From Bacillota bacterium (GTDB taxonomy: Bacteria; Bacillota; Clostridia; Christensenellales; SZUA-584): DNA of 18,416 nt. Below, one piece after another: positions 6,777 through 13,694 of this stretch. Position 1 is the stretch's first letter. The number at the start of each line of letters is the position of its first letter. The stretch covers positions 1 to 18,416 of the forward strand of contig JAEWWC010000096.1 in the NCBI GenBank assembly GCA_023396555.1, given 5' to 3'. Made by a program: the position numbers and the translations under genes. The notes below the pieces were generated by a model that was not told where the DNA came from, searched no databases, and saw only the letters and a program-made list of their open reading frames with translations.

Positions 6777-7325
6777 ATGATTTGTCCACAATGCGGAGGA
6801 GCGATAAATGAAGGCGACGCGTTTTGCACAGCCTGCGGCTACCGTGCAGACCGCACGCCTCAGATGCAGCAGCCGTCTCAGTGCCCAATGCCGACCATGC
6901 AGCCGGGGCCATTCCAAACACCGGCGTCATCCGTGGTACCGGGCTCGAAAATGCTTAAGGTATGCAGCATCCTTTATATCATATTGGGAGCTCTGTCAAT
7001 CGTGACTTCGTTGGCTATAGCCGCCTTGGTGCACGGTACGTTTACCACTGCCGGTATTCTTCTGCTCATCATCGTTGACGGAGGTGCCATCGTGTCGGGG
7101 ATTATCGGACTGAAACTGTGCACACGACCTTCTGCCGCCGTGTTCTTTATCGTGGTGGGTATAGCTTATATCCCCTTGTATGTGCTGTTCCTCGGGTTCG
7201 GCGGAGGGCTCTCGCTGGGGCTGGGCATCATAGTTTTAGCTATATTATACATCGTAGGCGGCACCAAACTGAGGAAGGCTGTACGGCGACCTGATATGGG
7301 CATTTATTTTATTAACATGGAATGA
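6777..7325 (+). CDS. Zinc-ribbon membrane protein, function unknown
   Basis: This 182-residue protein opens with a zinc ribbon: CPQCG (Cys3, Cys6) and CTACG (Cys17, Cys20). A Gln/Pro-rich linker (about 23-56) follows, then four hydrophobic segments (about 60-83, 92-112, 119-140 and 145-163) and a short positively charged tail. Such zinc_ribbon_2 plus membrane-domain proteins are common in Clostridia and mostly uncharacterised; the ribbon is expected on the cytoplasmic face. The start is set by AAGGGGGAAAG 6-8 bases before the ATG. It is monocistronic, with a hairpin terminator after it. It shares its design, in reversed order, with the protein at 11298-12206, but I cannot show homology of the membrane parts. 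Confidence 0.85.
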   Translation: MICPQCGGAINEGDAFCTACGYRADRTPQMQQPSQCPMPTMQPGPFQTPASSVVPGSKMLKVCSILYIILGALSIVTSLAIAALVHGTFTTAGILLLIIVDGGAIVSGIIGLKLCTRPSAAVFFIVVGIAYIPLYVLFLGFGGGLSLGLGIIVLAILYIVGGTKLRKAVRRPDMGIYFINME

Positions 7326-7352
7326 ATTCATTCCCGGCTATATAATATTGCA

Positions 7353-7386
7353 GCCGCGTGTTTGTGATACGCGGCGTTGTTTATTT
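7353..7386 (+). terminator. Terminator after the zinc-ribbon gene
   Basis: GCCGCGT (7353-7359) pairs with ACGCGGC (7369-7375) around a 9-nt loop, followed by GTTGTTTATTT. The short GC-rich stem and T-rich tail support a Rho-independent terminator. Confidence 0.7.
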
Positions 7387-7413
7387 GCGGCTTTTTTGGC
7401 TATACGATATAAT
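7385..7413 (+). promoter_or_regulatory. SigA-type promoter of the alpha/beta hydrolase gene
   Basis: TTGCGG (7385-7390), a 17-base spacer, and a perfect TATAAT (7408-7413). It lies 26 bases before the start codon at 7440, so the leader is short. Confidence 0.65.
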
Positions 7414-7439
7414 ACCAGCAATTAGAGCGGAGGGCATCG

Positions 7440-8216
7440 ATGGACAAGCTTTCGGATCCACACCTGCACAGGCCTTTTCTGTATGAAACGGAAGGAAGTC
7501 GCACGGCGGTTTTGATGGTACACGGCATACTGGGCAGTCCGGTGCAGTTTGAGGCTGCCGCCAAAATGCTGCATAAGCAGGGGTATACCGTGATGGGCGT
7601 ACTGCTTCCGGGGCATGGCGGCAGCGCAGGGGATTTTGCCGCAGCCAAAGCGGATGACTGGCGTCGGGAGGTTCGTAAGGCCGTTTTGCTCCTGAAGCGG
7701 CGGTATGAGCGAATCGTTATTGTCGGGCATTCCATGGGCGGTCTGCTCGCGATCAATGAAGCAGTGGAAAATGGGGCTGACGGCGTGATACTCCTGTCCA
7801 CGCCCATGCGAGTGGTGTTAAGCCCGCGGGCCGTATTCATGTCGCTGAGAATGCTTTTTGGCGACCCGATGAAGGATGGCGAAATTCATCAAAGCTATCG
7901 CAGGGCCAACAGCGTACAGAAAGGCACGGTCCGGACATACTTGGCATGGGTTCCAAGGTTTTGGGATTTGCGTTCACTGATACGGAAGGCACGGCATTTA
8001 CTTATTCAGGTGCGTTGTCCCGTACTGATCATACAGTCCCGGCGTGATGAAACAGTATCGTGGAAAAGCCACCGGGTGCTGGCAAAAGGGCTGCAGTCTG
8101 CTACTGTTGAAGTGCTGTTACTGGAAAAATCGCTGCACAGCCACTTTCATTGTGACGAAGTTGATTCGATGTATGGGAGGATATGTCGATTCGTGACGGA
8201 GCAGTCTGATAAGTAA
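7440..8216 (+). CDS. Alpha/beta hydrolase, Est30-like carboxylesterase / monoacylglycerol lipase family
   Basis: This 258-residue cytoplasmic hydrolase has no signal peptide. It shows an oxyanion strand VLMVHGILGSP (His28-Gly29), a nucleophile elbow GHSMGG with Ser98, a likely acid Asp203 in QSRRDETV, and a likely catalytic His233 in EKSLHSHFH. LPGHGGSAGDF after the second strand is typical of the serine aminopeptidase S33/Hydrolase_4 group that includes Bacillus Est30. These enzymes cleave short-chain carboxyl esters or monoacylglycerols; the natural substrate is unknown. The ATG follows GCGGAGGG at good spacing and its own promoter precedes it. The nearest downstream gene has a separate promoter. 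The length is normal for Est30-like enzymes. Confidence 0.88.
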   Translation: MDKLSDPHLHRPFLYETEGSRTAVLMVHGILGSPVQFEAAAKMLHKQGYTVMGVLLPGHGGSAGDFAAAKADDWRREVRKAVLLLKRRYERIVIVGHSMGGLLAINEAVENGADGVILLSTPMRVVLSPRAVFMSLRMLFGDPMKDGEIHQSYRRANSVQKGTVRTYLAWVPRFWDLRSLIRKARHLLIQVRCPVLIIQSRRDETVSWKSHRVLAKGLQSATVEVLLLEKSLHSHFHCDEVDSMYGRICRFVTEQSDK

Positions 8217-8311
8217 CGCTTAACAACGAAATACGACGAAAAGCATCGCAAACTGGACGAATCAAGGCAAACAAATGCAGTCGACAGAAACTTCACACTT
8301 CTGTAATGGTT

Positions 8312-8340
8312 TTGACAAGCTTTTATTCAGCGGCTATAAT
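8312..8340 (+). promoter_or_regulatory. Perfect-consensus SigA promoter
   Basis: TTGACA (8312-8317), a 17-base spacer and TATAAT (8335-8340): both hexamers match consensus exactly. Transcription would start near 8347, about 104 bases before the SH3-domain gene. Confidence 0.88.
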
Positions 8341-8346
8341 GTGGTC

Positions 8347-8450
8347 AAGCCATAACAAACAGACAGAATAGCGCTTATTATGAATTGGCGCGAACTATTT
8401 CGACATAAAAGCACCCGGATCGGGCGGCAACCGTCAGGAAGTATTTTGAT
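8347..8450 (+). promoter_or_regulatory. About 100-nt 5' leader of the SH3-protein operon
   Basis: The leader contains CCCG-GAT-CGGG (8414-8424) directly followed by CGG-CAA-CCG (8425-8433), and the AGGAA ribosome binding site starts 3 bases later (8436). The GCGC at 8371-8374 could pair with the GCGC at 8388-8391. The leader is long for such a strong promoter, so structure-based control of translation is possible. I could not match it to any riboswitch class that I know. Confidence 0.3.
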
Positions 8451-9845
8451 ATGTTTAAGAAAAACAGAAAACTCATATCGGTGATATTGTCGATAGCGCT
8501 GATGCTGTCGGTTATTGTATTTGAAGTGCCGACGGCGGCTGCAGCTTCGACCGTTGCGCCGACGGGCACCGTCAATACGCCGGATGTGAATCTGCGGGAG
8601 CAGCCCTCGGCAGCTTCGGCGGTGCTCACGAAGATGAGCGAGGGTACATCCGTCAGCGTGGCTGAAAACGCGGGCCACGGCTGGTACAAGGTGACTTATC
8701 AAACGTACACGGGCTACGTGAGGGCGGATTATATTGACGTGATGGTGACCGGACTCAGCGACCCAGGCGTGGTGGTCAGTGACACAGGCCTCGTGAGCGA
8801 GCCGGGCGGAACCGCTACGCAGATGCTGAAAGCCGAAACACAGGTGACCATCACCGGAACGTTCGGCGATATGTATCAGGTGAAGGCGGGTTCGGCGACA
8901 GGATATCTGCCCATGGACTGCGTACACAAGAAGAACATCATCCCGCTGAACATGAGCGCGACGATCAATTCGTCCAACGTTAACCTGCGCAGCATTCCCA
9001 GCACGTCGGGCGATGTGGTGACCACGATGAAGCACGGGACGAACGTGACGGTGCAGAGCATACAGGATCACTGGGTGAAGGTGGACTGTGGCGGTAAGGC
9101 CGGTTATGTCCGCGGTGATTTCGTGACCTACAGTCTGGGGGAAGGCAAGTATCTGACAGAGATACATCCGGGCATGAGGGGGCAGGCGGTGTCCACGCTG
9201 CAGGTAGCGCTCAGAAAAAGAGGCTTTTTCCATGTGGCGGCCAACGGCGTTTATGGTAAGGCGACGCGGGCAGCAGTCAAAAAGTTTCAGGAGTCCGTAT
9301 ATCTCGATGCGGATGGTATCGCGGGCGTTCAGACGCTGGTGCTGCTGTTTGGCAAGGACGCACCCAAGCTGTGGAACAATTACCGGTCTGACATGGAGCC
9401 GCAAAAGCCTCAGCAGAATGGCAAGGTGTGGCTGGTAGACTGGTTCGGCGGCATGGAGGATATTGTAAAGAAGCATGTGCCGTTCGAGGTGATCGATGTG
9501 AGGACCGGAATAAGCTGGAATATGGCCCGGTTCGGCGGCTATACCGCACTGTGGCATGCGGACGTGGATACGATGACCAAAGAAGATACGGCAAAGATGA
9601 AGGAAGCCTGGGGTGGCGAGCTGGACTCGTCCCGGAGGCCCGTCTGGGTGAAGATTGAGGGCAAATATTATGCCGCCAGCCTGATGGGCTATGTGCATAA
9701 CACCGGCCCTACCAGCGGCAATGACATGGACGGCCAGGTCTGCCTGCATTTTCGGGGAAGCAAGATTCACAGCTCCGGTCATATCGACGAAGCGCATCAG
9801 GCCTGCATCATGGAAGCCTTCGCCAATGCCGACCGGCTAAACTGA
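8451..9845 (+). CDS. Secreted SH3 / peptidoglycan-binding cell-wall protein with uncharacterised C-terminal domain
   Basis: This 464-residue protein has a signal peptide (1 to about 32, ending PTAAAAS). Three bacterial SH3-type repeats follow: about 40-97 (VNLREQPSAAS...GYVRADYID), a diverged one at about 107-157, and about 170-227 (VNLRSIPSTSGD...GYVRGDF). A PG_binding_1 domain lies at about 236-300 (RGQAVSTLQVALRKRGFF...GVYGKATRAAVKKFQ). The C-terminal domain (about 325-464) has conserved-looking WHADVD (368-373), HNTG (416), CLHFRGSKIH (431-440) and HIDEAHQ (444-450). I recall it from other clostridial wall proteins but know of no function. The protein should bind the wall outside the cell. 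The ATG follows AGGAAG. It is 15 bases from the next gene, a lipoprotein, so they form an operon. Confidence 0.88.
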   Translation: MFKKNRKLISVILSIALMLSVIVFEVPTAAAASTVAPTGTVNTPDVNLREQPSAASAVLTKMSEGTSVSVAENAGHGWYKVTYQTYTGYVRADYIDVMVTGLSDPGVVVSDTGLVSEPGGTATQMLKAETQVTITGTFGDMYQVKAGSATGYLPMDCVHKKNIIPLNMSATINSSNVNLRSIPSTSGDVVTTMKHGTNVTVQSIQDHWVKVDCGGKAGYVRGDFVTYSLGEGKYLTEIHPGMRGQAVSTLQVALRKRGFFHVAANGVYGKATRAAVKKFQESVYLDADGIAGVQTLVLLFGKDAPKLWNNYRSDMEPQKPQQNGKVWLVDWFGGMEDIVKKHVPFEVIDVRTGISWNMARFGGYTALWHADVDTMTKEDTAKMKEAWGGELDSSRRPVWVKIEGKYYAASLMGYVHNTGPTSGNDMDGQVCLHFRGSKIHSSGHIDEAHQACIMEAFANADRLN

Positions 9846-9860
9846 TTTTGAGGATATAAA

Positions 9861-10673
9861 ATGGCAAAAAGAACTGCAATGAGAAAATATAAATTTCTGC
9901 TGCTGATGCTATTGCTGACCGTATCGCTGGCGGCGTGCGGGGACAAGCCGGTCTCCGCGCCGGAGGCGACGCCCGCTCCGACGCCGACGCCTGTGCCGGT
10001 CGCGACGACGCCGCCGGACGAAACGACAGCACCGGATCAGTCCACCGATGAGAACTCAAGCGAAGTCCTCTCGGGCGACTGGACATACTATCTCGATGAA
10101 GGCAACGTCATTGTGGCGGACTATGGCGAGGACCCGCCGCTGCACCGGAAGAAGGCGGACGGGACGGATGAGGATCTGGAAGCTCGCGGTTTTGGGTTTG
10201 ACATTATCGGAGACTACATCTATCTGGACACCAACTATCCGTATTTGGACGAGAACGGCAACCAGACTTGGCACACCACCCGAATGTCAATGGACGGGTC
10301 AGGTCAGAGGCGGCTGGAATACGGCAGCATGTCGGCAAGGCTGATTCCGGAAGGCGGGGACAAGTTCTATTTTACGATAGCGCGGGAAGCGGTGATATTC
10401 GCATCCGACTTTGCCTGTGAGAATGTAACGGCACTGACAGTGACGCTGCCCGACCAGAGCGAATTAGACAAGGAGCTGAGTTCCAATCGGGAGATGCAGC
10501 TGGACATCAGTGATATAGCAGATGGCCGCATCAACTTTAGCGTCGTATACGTGACACCGGAGGGCATCCAGATGTATAAGGGATCCTACAGCATGGCGAT
10601 GGACGGCTCGGATATCAAGAAGAAGGACGGCACCTATTACGACTATGAATCGCTGGAAAGCGAGCTGGATTAA
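9861..10673 (+). CDS. Lipoprotein with DUF5050-like beta-propeller segment
   Basis: This 270-residue protein begins with a lipoprotein signal whose lipobox is LAAC, with the lipidated cysteine at 26. A Pro/Thr-rich spacer (EATPAPTPTPVPV, about 33-58) would carry it through the wall. The rest has DWTYYLDEGNV, GFDIIGDYIYL and TTRMSMDGSGQRRL. These match the pattern of DUF5050, where tandem strands like 'IYYIN...DG.NLYRMKLDG' form propeller blades, although here only one or two blades are recognisable. It follows the SH3 protein after 15 bases, with GAGGA before the ATG, and ends at a terminator, so the two are co-expressed at the envelope. Ligand and role are unknown. Confidence 0.82.
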   Translation: MAKRTAMRKYKFLLLMLLLTVSLAACGDKPVSAPEATPAPTPTPVPVATTPPDETTAPDQSTDENSSEVLSGDWTYYLDEGNVIVADYGEDPPLHRKKADGTDEDLEARGFGFDIIGDYIYLDTNYPYLDENGNQTWHTTRMSMDGSGQRRLEYGSMSARLIPEGGDKFYFTIAREAVIFASDFACENVTALTVTLPDQSELDKELSSNREMQLDISDIADGRINFSVVYVTPEGIQMYKGSYSMAMDGSDIKKKDGTYYDYESLESELD

Positions 10674-10698
10674 TCAATTCCGAACGCGAGATGACTGG

Positions 10699-10733
10699 AG
10701 GACTGCGACTATACGTTCAGTCCTTTTTGTTTT
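10699..10733 (+). terminator. Terminator of the SH3-protein/lipoprotein operon
   Basis: AGGACTG (10699-10705) pairs with CAGTCCT (10718-10724), followed by TTTTGTTTT. The stem sequence resembles the one at 12222-12250. Confidence 0.85.
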
Positions 10734-10766
10734 CCCATGCAGGGGGATTGCGCAAAAAGGCAGGCA

Positions 10767-11042
10767 TTAATCGGCTTCATTTTCAGTTTCCATGGTGCTG
10801 TAAACAAACTTATACAGCTCGAACAGCGGGAACGCCGCGGGGTCGTCCACATTGATGTCGGGATGGTATTTTTGCAGTATGCCGCCCCAGCCGAGCAGGG
10901 CGATCTCCTTGCGCATGGCGACGTAATTGGCGATATTGCCGTTGCGCTCATTGATCTCGATCAGCTTGTCGCGTATCCGGCTTAGGTTTTTCAGTATGTC
11001 GGACAGCGGCACAAACCCATCGCTGCCGGTATTTTCGTCCAT
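10767..11042 (-). CDS. Small protein with an HPD-containing, J-domain-like segment
   Basis: This 91-residue acidic protein has an AAGGGGGCT ribosome binding site before ATG 11042. Its second half reads LQKYHPDINVDDPAAFPLF, followed by ELYKFVYSTM. That is close to helix II-loop-helix III of a DnaJ J-domain, with the HPD tripeptide at about residues 60-62, but the preceding helix I region is unlike a standard J-domain. The N-terminal half (LSDILKNLSRIRDKLIEINE) looks helical, possibly a coiled coil. It could be a degenerate or specialised DnaK co-chaperone, or an unrelated small protein with a chance HPD. It stands alone, convergent with the lipoprotein operon and divergent from the gene at 11298. 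No signal peptide is present, so it is cytoplasmic. Confidence 0.7.
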   Translation of the reverse strand: MDENTGSDGFVPLSDILKNLSRIRDKLIEINERNGNIANYVAMRKEIALLGWGGILQKYHPDINVDDPAAFPLFELYKFVYSTMETENEAD

Positions 11043-11222
11043 TGCAGAGCCCCCTTTATCAAAGCATGGTTTTCTTCATATTAAGGCTCGGGGCTGCGAA
11101 AAATTTGTCTGCGTGCGGAGGAGCCGAACACATATAATCGGGAAACAGAACGGTTTTTGTCGACTGTGAGCCGGTGCTGTGGAATTTATTACGGACTGGT
11201 CCAACTTTTTCAAGATGCGGTC

Positions 11223-11250
11223 TTGCGAATAAGCGCCGGAGTGATGTAAT
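11223..11250 (+). promoter_or_regulatory. Candidate promoter of the proline-rich zinc-ribbon gene
   Basis: TTGCGA (11223-11228), a 16-base spacer and TGTAAT (11245-11250). The -10 is embedded in the 16-bp palindrome, so a bound repressor would block it. The hexamers are moderate matches. Confidence 0.4.
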
Positions 11251-11259
11251 ATATTACAT
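11244..11259. promoter_or_regulatory. Perfect 16-bp palindrome, probable operator
   Basis: ATGTAATATATTACAT is identical to its reverse complement. It lies 38 bases before the start codon at 11298 and overlaps the best -10 candidate. Its symmetric TGTAAT...ATTACA half-sites resemble those of dimeric winged-helix repressors such as GntR or MarR types, but I cannot name the regulator. Confidence 0.55.
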
Positions 11260-11297
11260 GTATAGTTCACATTATCATATCAAGGAGGTTGGTTTTC

Positions 11298-12206
11298 ATG
11301 TCTCCGTATAAGAGCTTTATCGCCGCCGCCAAGCAATATTTAAACAGCAACGGGTTTTTAAGATTCTTGTTGTCGGCCCATATTGCGATTTTTGCACTCG
11401 GCGGTTTGTTTTATCTGCTGGGCATCTTTCTGATCAACATCCGGGGGGCTGGTGCTGTATCTGTTTATGATGCGTTTACCTGCCTTGGTGTGGTACTCAT
11501 GTTGGCCGGGCTGCTGCTCAATATAATCGCCGAAGATTCGATGACTATCATGATCGTGAGCGGGTCTGTGTCGGTGGCGTCGCTGGTAGCATGGATCGTA
11601 CTGCTAGCCAGGAGCTATCCGTTCCTTCTCACCCCCTTATTCTATTTTCTTGCGTTTGGCGCTATCTGCCTGCTGATGTTCTTGAAAGCAGATTATTTTG
11701 TTAAAATGCGCGCTGAAGCGGTTGCCAGAAGCGAACAAATGCGCACAGAAGCGGCGGCGAGAGCCATGATGCCCTGCCCGCGCTGCGGTGCAGGCATACC
11801 CCGTGCTGCGGGCTTCTGCCCCAACTGCGGCGCGCCGAACCCTGCGGCACAGTATGCGCCACCGCAATACGCGCCGCCAGCTGGACCGCAGCCTTATTCT
11901 CCGCCCGCCGGGCAGTATGCGCCGCCGCCATATCCGCCATACGCGCCCCCTGCTGTTCCCTATGTGCCGTCGGCAGCACCGCCTTATGCGCCGCCTCCGT
12001 TTGTCCCTGTGGAGCCGGTTACGCCTGCGCCGCCTATGGAACCGGTCGTACCGGAACCGGAGGAACCCGCGGGGCCGGAAGAACCAGTGCAGGCACAGTT
12101 TGTACCTGCTGAACCCGCTGTACCCGCCGTTAAGCATTGCGTCAACTGCGGTGCTGAACTGCCAGTCGGAGCGGTTTTCTGCGGCAAGTGCGGCACAAAG
12201 CAATAA
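11298..12206 (+). CDS. Membrane protein with two zinc ribbons joined by a proline-rich linker
   Basis: This 302-residue protein has four hydrophobic segments (about 27-48, 58-78, 83-104 and 108-129), then a charged helix (131-155). A first zinc ribbon follows (CPRCG and CPNCG, Cys160/163/174/177). Next is a roughly 95-residue Pro/Ala/Tyr-rich linker with repeated QYAPPQYAPP and PYAPP units, and a C-terminal second zinc ribbon (CVNCG and CGKCG, Cys281/284/295/298). Both ribbons should face the cytoplasm. The start is ATG 11298 because AAGGAGG at 11282-11288 precedes it and overlaps the only earlier candidate, TTG 11289. It resembles in design the protein at 6777-7325 with domain order reversed. 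The function is unknown; double zinc ribbons often mediate protein contacts. Confidence 0.85.
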   Translation: MSPYKSFIAAAKQYLNSNGFLRFLLSAHIAIFALGGLFYLLGIFLINIRGAGAVSVYDAFTCLGVVLMLAGLLLNIIAEDSMTIMIVSGSVSVASLVAWIVLLARSYPFLLTPLFYFLAFGAICLLMFLKADYFVKMRAEAVARSEQMRTEAAARAMMPCPRCGAGIPRAAGFCPNCGAPNPAAQYAPPQYAPPAGPQPYSPPAGQYAPPPYPPYAPPAVPYVPSAAPPYAPPPFVPVEPVTPAPPMEPVVPEPEEPAGPEEPVQAQFVPAEPAVPAVKHCVNCGAELPVGAVFCGKCGTKQ

Positions 12207-12217
12207 GCGTATAATAC

Positions 12218-12256
12218 AAAAGGACTGCGCTCCCTTACAAGACGCAGTCCTTTTTA
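12218..12256. terminator. Bidirectional terminator between convergent genes
   Basis: A 12-bp perfect stem, AAAAGGACTGCG (12218-12229) with CGCAGTCCTTTT (12243-12254), has a T tract at the plus-strand end and an A tract giving T's on the minus strand. It serves both the zinc-ribbon gene and cinA. Confidence 0.92.
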
Positions 12257-12277
12257 TGTTGCTATTGTGGGACAAAC

Positions 12278-13525
12278 TCAGATTTTCAGAGCGGCTTTTC
12301 GGATCAGGTTAAGCGCGTGCAGCGTGGCCATGTTGCGGATGAATCCGCGTTCGTCCTTATGGCCGCGCGACAGGTTTTTATGCATCACATCCTGAAACCC
12401 GCCGGCATCCACCGCGAAGTGCACCAGACCCACCGGCTTTTCATCCGTACCGCCGCCCGGTCCCGCGATGCCGGTGATGGACACGCCGATATCCGCGCCG
12501 GATAGCGCCCGTACGCCGGCAGCCATCTCGCGTGCCGTCTCCTCCGAAACGGCGCCGAACTGCGCCAGCGTCTCGCCGCGCACGCTCAGCAGCTTTTGCT
12601 TGATGTCGTTGGAATAGGCGCACACGCCGCAGCCGAATACGTCGGACGCGCCTGCGATATCGGTGAGGGCTGCGGATACCTGGCCGCCGGTACAGCTCTC
12701 GGCTACGGCCACCGTAAGATTCTTCTCCTTCAGCAACCGGACAGCTGCCGTCTGCAGGTTGCTGACATCGACGCCGTATACCACGTCGCCCAATATGCCG
12801 CATATTTGCTCCACAACCGGGTCGATCAGAGTGAAGGCCGCATCGGGGGTGGCCGCTTTGGCGCTGACGCGCACCTGAACCTCGCCCTGCTTGGCGTACG
12901 GCGCGATGGTGGGGTTGGACGACGAGGTCATCATATCGCGCAAGGTGTCCTCCACCTGCGATTCGCCCATGCCGAAAATAAAGAGCGTCCGCGAACGTAT
13001 CGTGGAGCCTGTGTATTTCTCCAAAAACGGCACCACCTTGTTCTTGAACATGGGGCGCATCTCTCCGGGAGGGCCGGGCAGCATGATCACCGTCTTGCCG
13101 TTTTTCTCCACCGCGATGCCGGGCGCGAAGCCGGTGTCGTTGAAGAACACCGTGGAGCCCGCGGGCACCTGCGCCTGCAGCAGGTTGTTGGGCGTCATTT
13201 TGATGCCCCGGTTCTCAAACAGCGCTTCGATCTTACGGACGGACGGCTCGTGCATCTCCATGCCGAGGCCGAAGTAATCCGCTACCGATTTTTTTGTCAC
13301 GTCATCGTACGTTGGCCCGAGGCCGCCTGTGGTGATCACGATGTCCGCGCGGCTGAGCGCAAGCTTTAGGCTGTCCGCCAGCCTGCCGGGGTTGTCGCCC
13401 ACGACGGACTGATGGTAGATGTCGATGCCGAGAGACGCCAGCTGTTGCGCGAGATACGCGCCGTTGGTGTTGATGATGTCTCCCAGCAGTATTTCCGTTC
13501 CGATGCACAGAACTTCCGCGTTCAT
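12278..13525 (-). CDS. cinA: CinA, competence/damage-inducible protein with NMN deamidase-type C-terminal domain
   Basis: This 415-residue protein has the full family length. The N-terminal MoCF_biosynth/COG1058 domain (1 to about 170) shows CIGTEILLGDIINTN, TTGGLGPTYDDVT and MLPGPPGEM. The C-terminal CinA/PncC domain (about 265-415) shows AESCTGG with the catalytic Ser277, AYSNDIKQKLL and TGIAGPGGGT. PncC-type domains hydrolyse nicotinamide mononucleotide to nicotinate mononucleotide in NAD recycling; COG1058 domains have been linked to ADP-ribose pyrophosphatase activity. CinA is also associated with competence operons, but no recA or dprA lies nearby here. GGGAGGAC precedes the ATG, and a promoter is visible at 13561-13588. 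It terminates at the shared hairpin with the convergent gene. Confidence 0.96.
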   Translation of the reverse strand: MNAEVLCIGTEILLGDIINTNGAYLAQQLASLGIDIYHQSVVGDNPGRLADSLKLALSRADIVITTGGLGPTYDDVTKKSVADYFGLGMEMHEPSVRKIEALFENRGIKMTPNNLLQAQVPAGSTVFFNDTGFAPGIAVEKNGKTVIMLPGPPGEMRPMFKNKVVPFLEKYTGSTIRSRTLFIFGMGESQVEDTLRDMMTSSSNPTIAPYAKQGEVQVRVSAKAATPDAAFTLIDPVVEQICGILGDVVYGVDVSNLQTAAVRLLKEKNLTVAVAESCTGGQVSAALTDIAGASDVFGCGVCAYSNDIKQKLLSVRGETLAQFGAVSEETAREMAAGVRALSGADIGVSITGIAGPGGGTDEKPVGLVHFAVDAGGFQDVMHKNLSRGHKDERGFIRNMATLHALNLIRKAALKI

Positions 13526-13560
13526 TGAATGTCCTCCCGATATGATGAGCGTTTTTCCGT

Positions 13561-13588
13561 ATTATAACACATATGGACCATCCGTCAC
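13561..13588 (-). promoter_or_regulatory. Promoter of cinA
   Basis: On the minus strand GTGACG (13588-13583), a 16-base spacer and a perfect TATAAT (13566-13561), about 36 bases before the cinA start codon. Confidence 0.55.
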
Positions 13589-13631
13589 ACCGCTTTGTTG
13601 GCCGCGTGGAGAATCTCTTTGATCCAAAAAA

Positions 13632-13661
13632 GTGGCAATTTGGTTCTCGCTGTGGTATTCT
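13632..13661 (+). promoter_or_regulatory. Weak promoter candidate for the substrate-binding lipoprotein gene
   Basis: GTGGCA (13632-13637), an 18-base spacer and TATTCT (13656-13661), 34 bases before ATG 13695. Both hexamers are imperfect matches. Confidence 0.3.
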
Positions 13662-13694
13662 ATTCAAGATGATGGGGAGACTGGGGGCAGACGG

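Noticed and set aside
8284..8304. ACAGAA...TTCTGT hairpin as terminator of the hydrolase gene
   Set aside because: The 6-bp AT-rich stem has no T tract directly after it, so it is too weak to list.
8341..8450. Riboswitch in the leader of the SH3-protein gene
   Set aside because: GGCAACC recalls part of the c-di-GMP-I riboswitch, but the second half and the conserved core are missing; only a generic structured leader is claimed.
8334..9797. 487-residue minus-strand open frame
   Set aside because: It lies antisense to the SH3/PG-binding gene, is His/Arg-rich low-sense protein and shows no domain; the plus-strand frame has clear domains and signal peptide.
11637..12275. 212-residue minus-strand Arg-rich open frame
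   Set aside because: Antisense to the Pro-rich linker of the zinc-ribbon gene; RRR runs are the complement of CCG-rich codons.
12596..13369. 257-residue plus-strand open frame
   Set aside because: Antisense shadow of cinA, whose family motifs are unambiguous.
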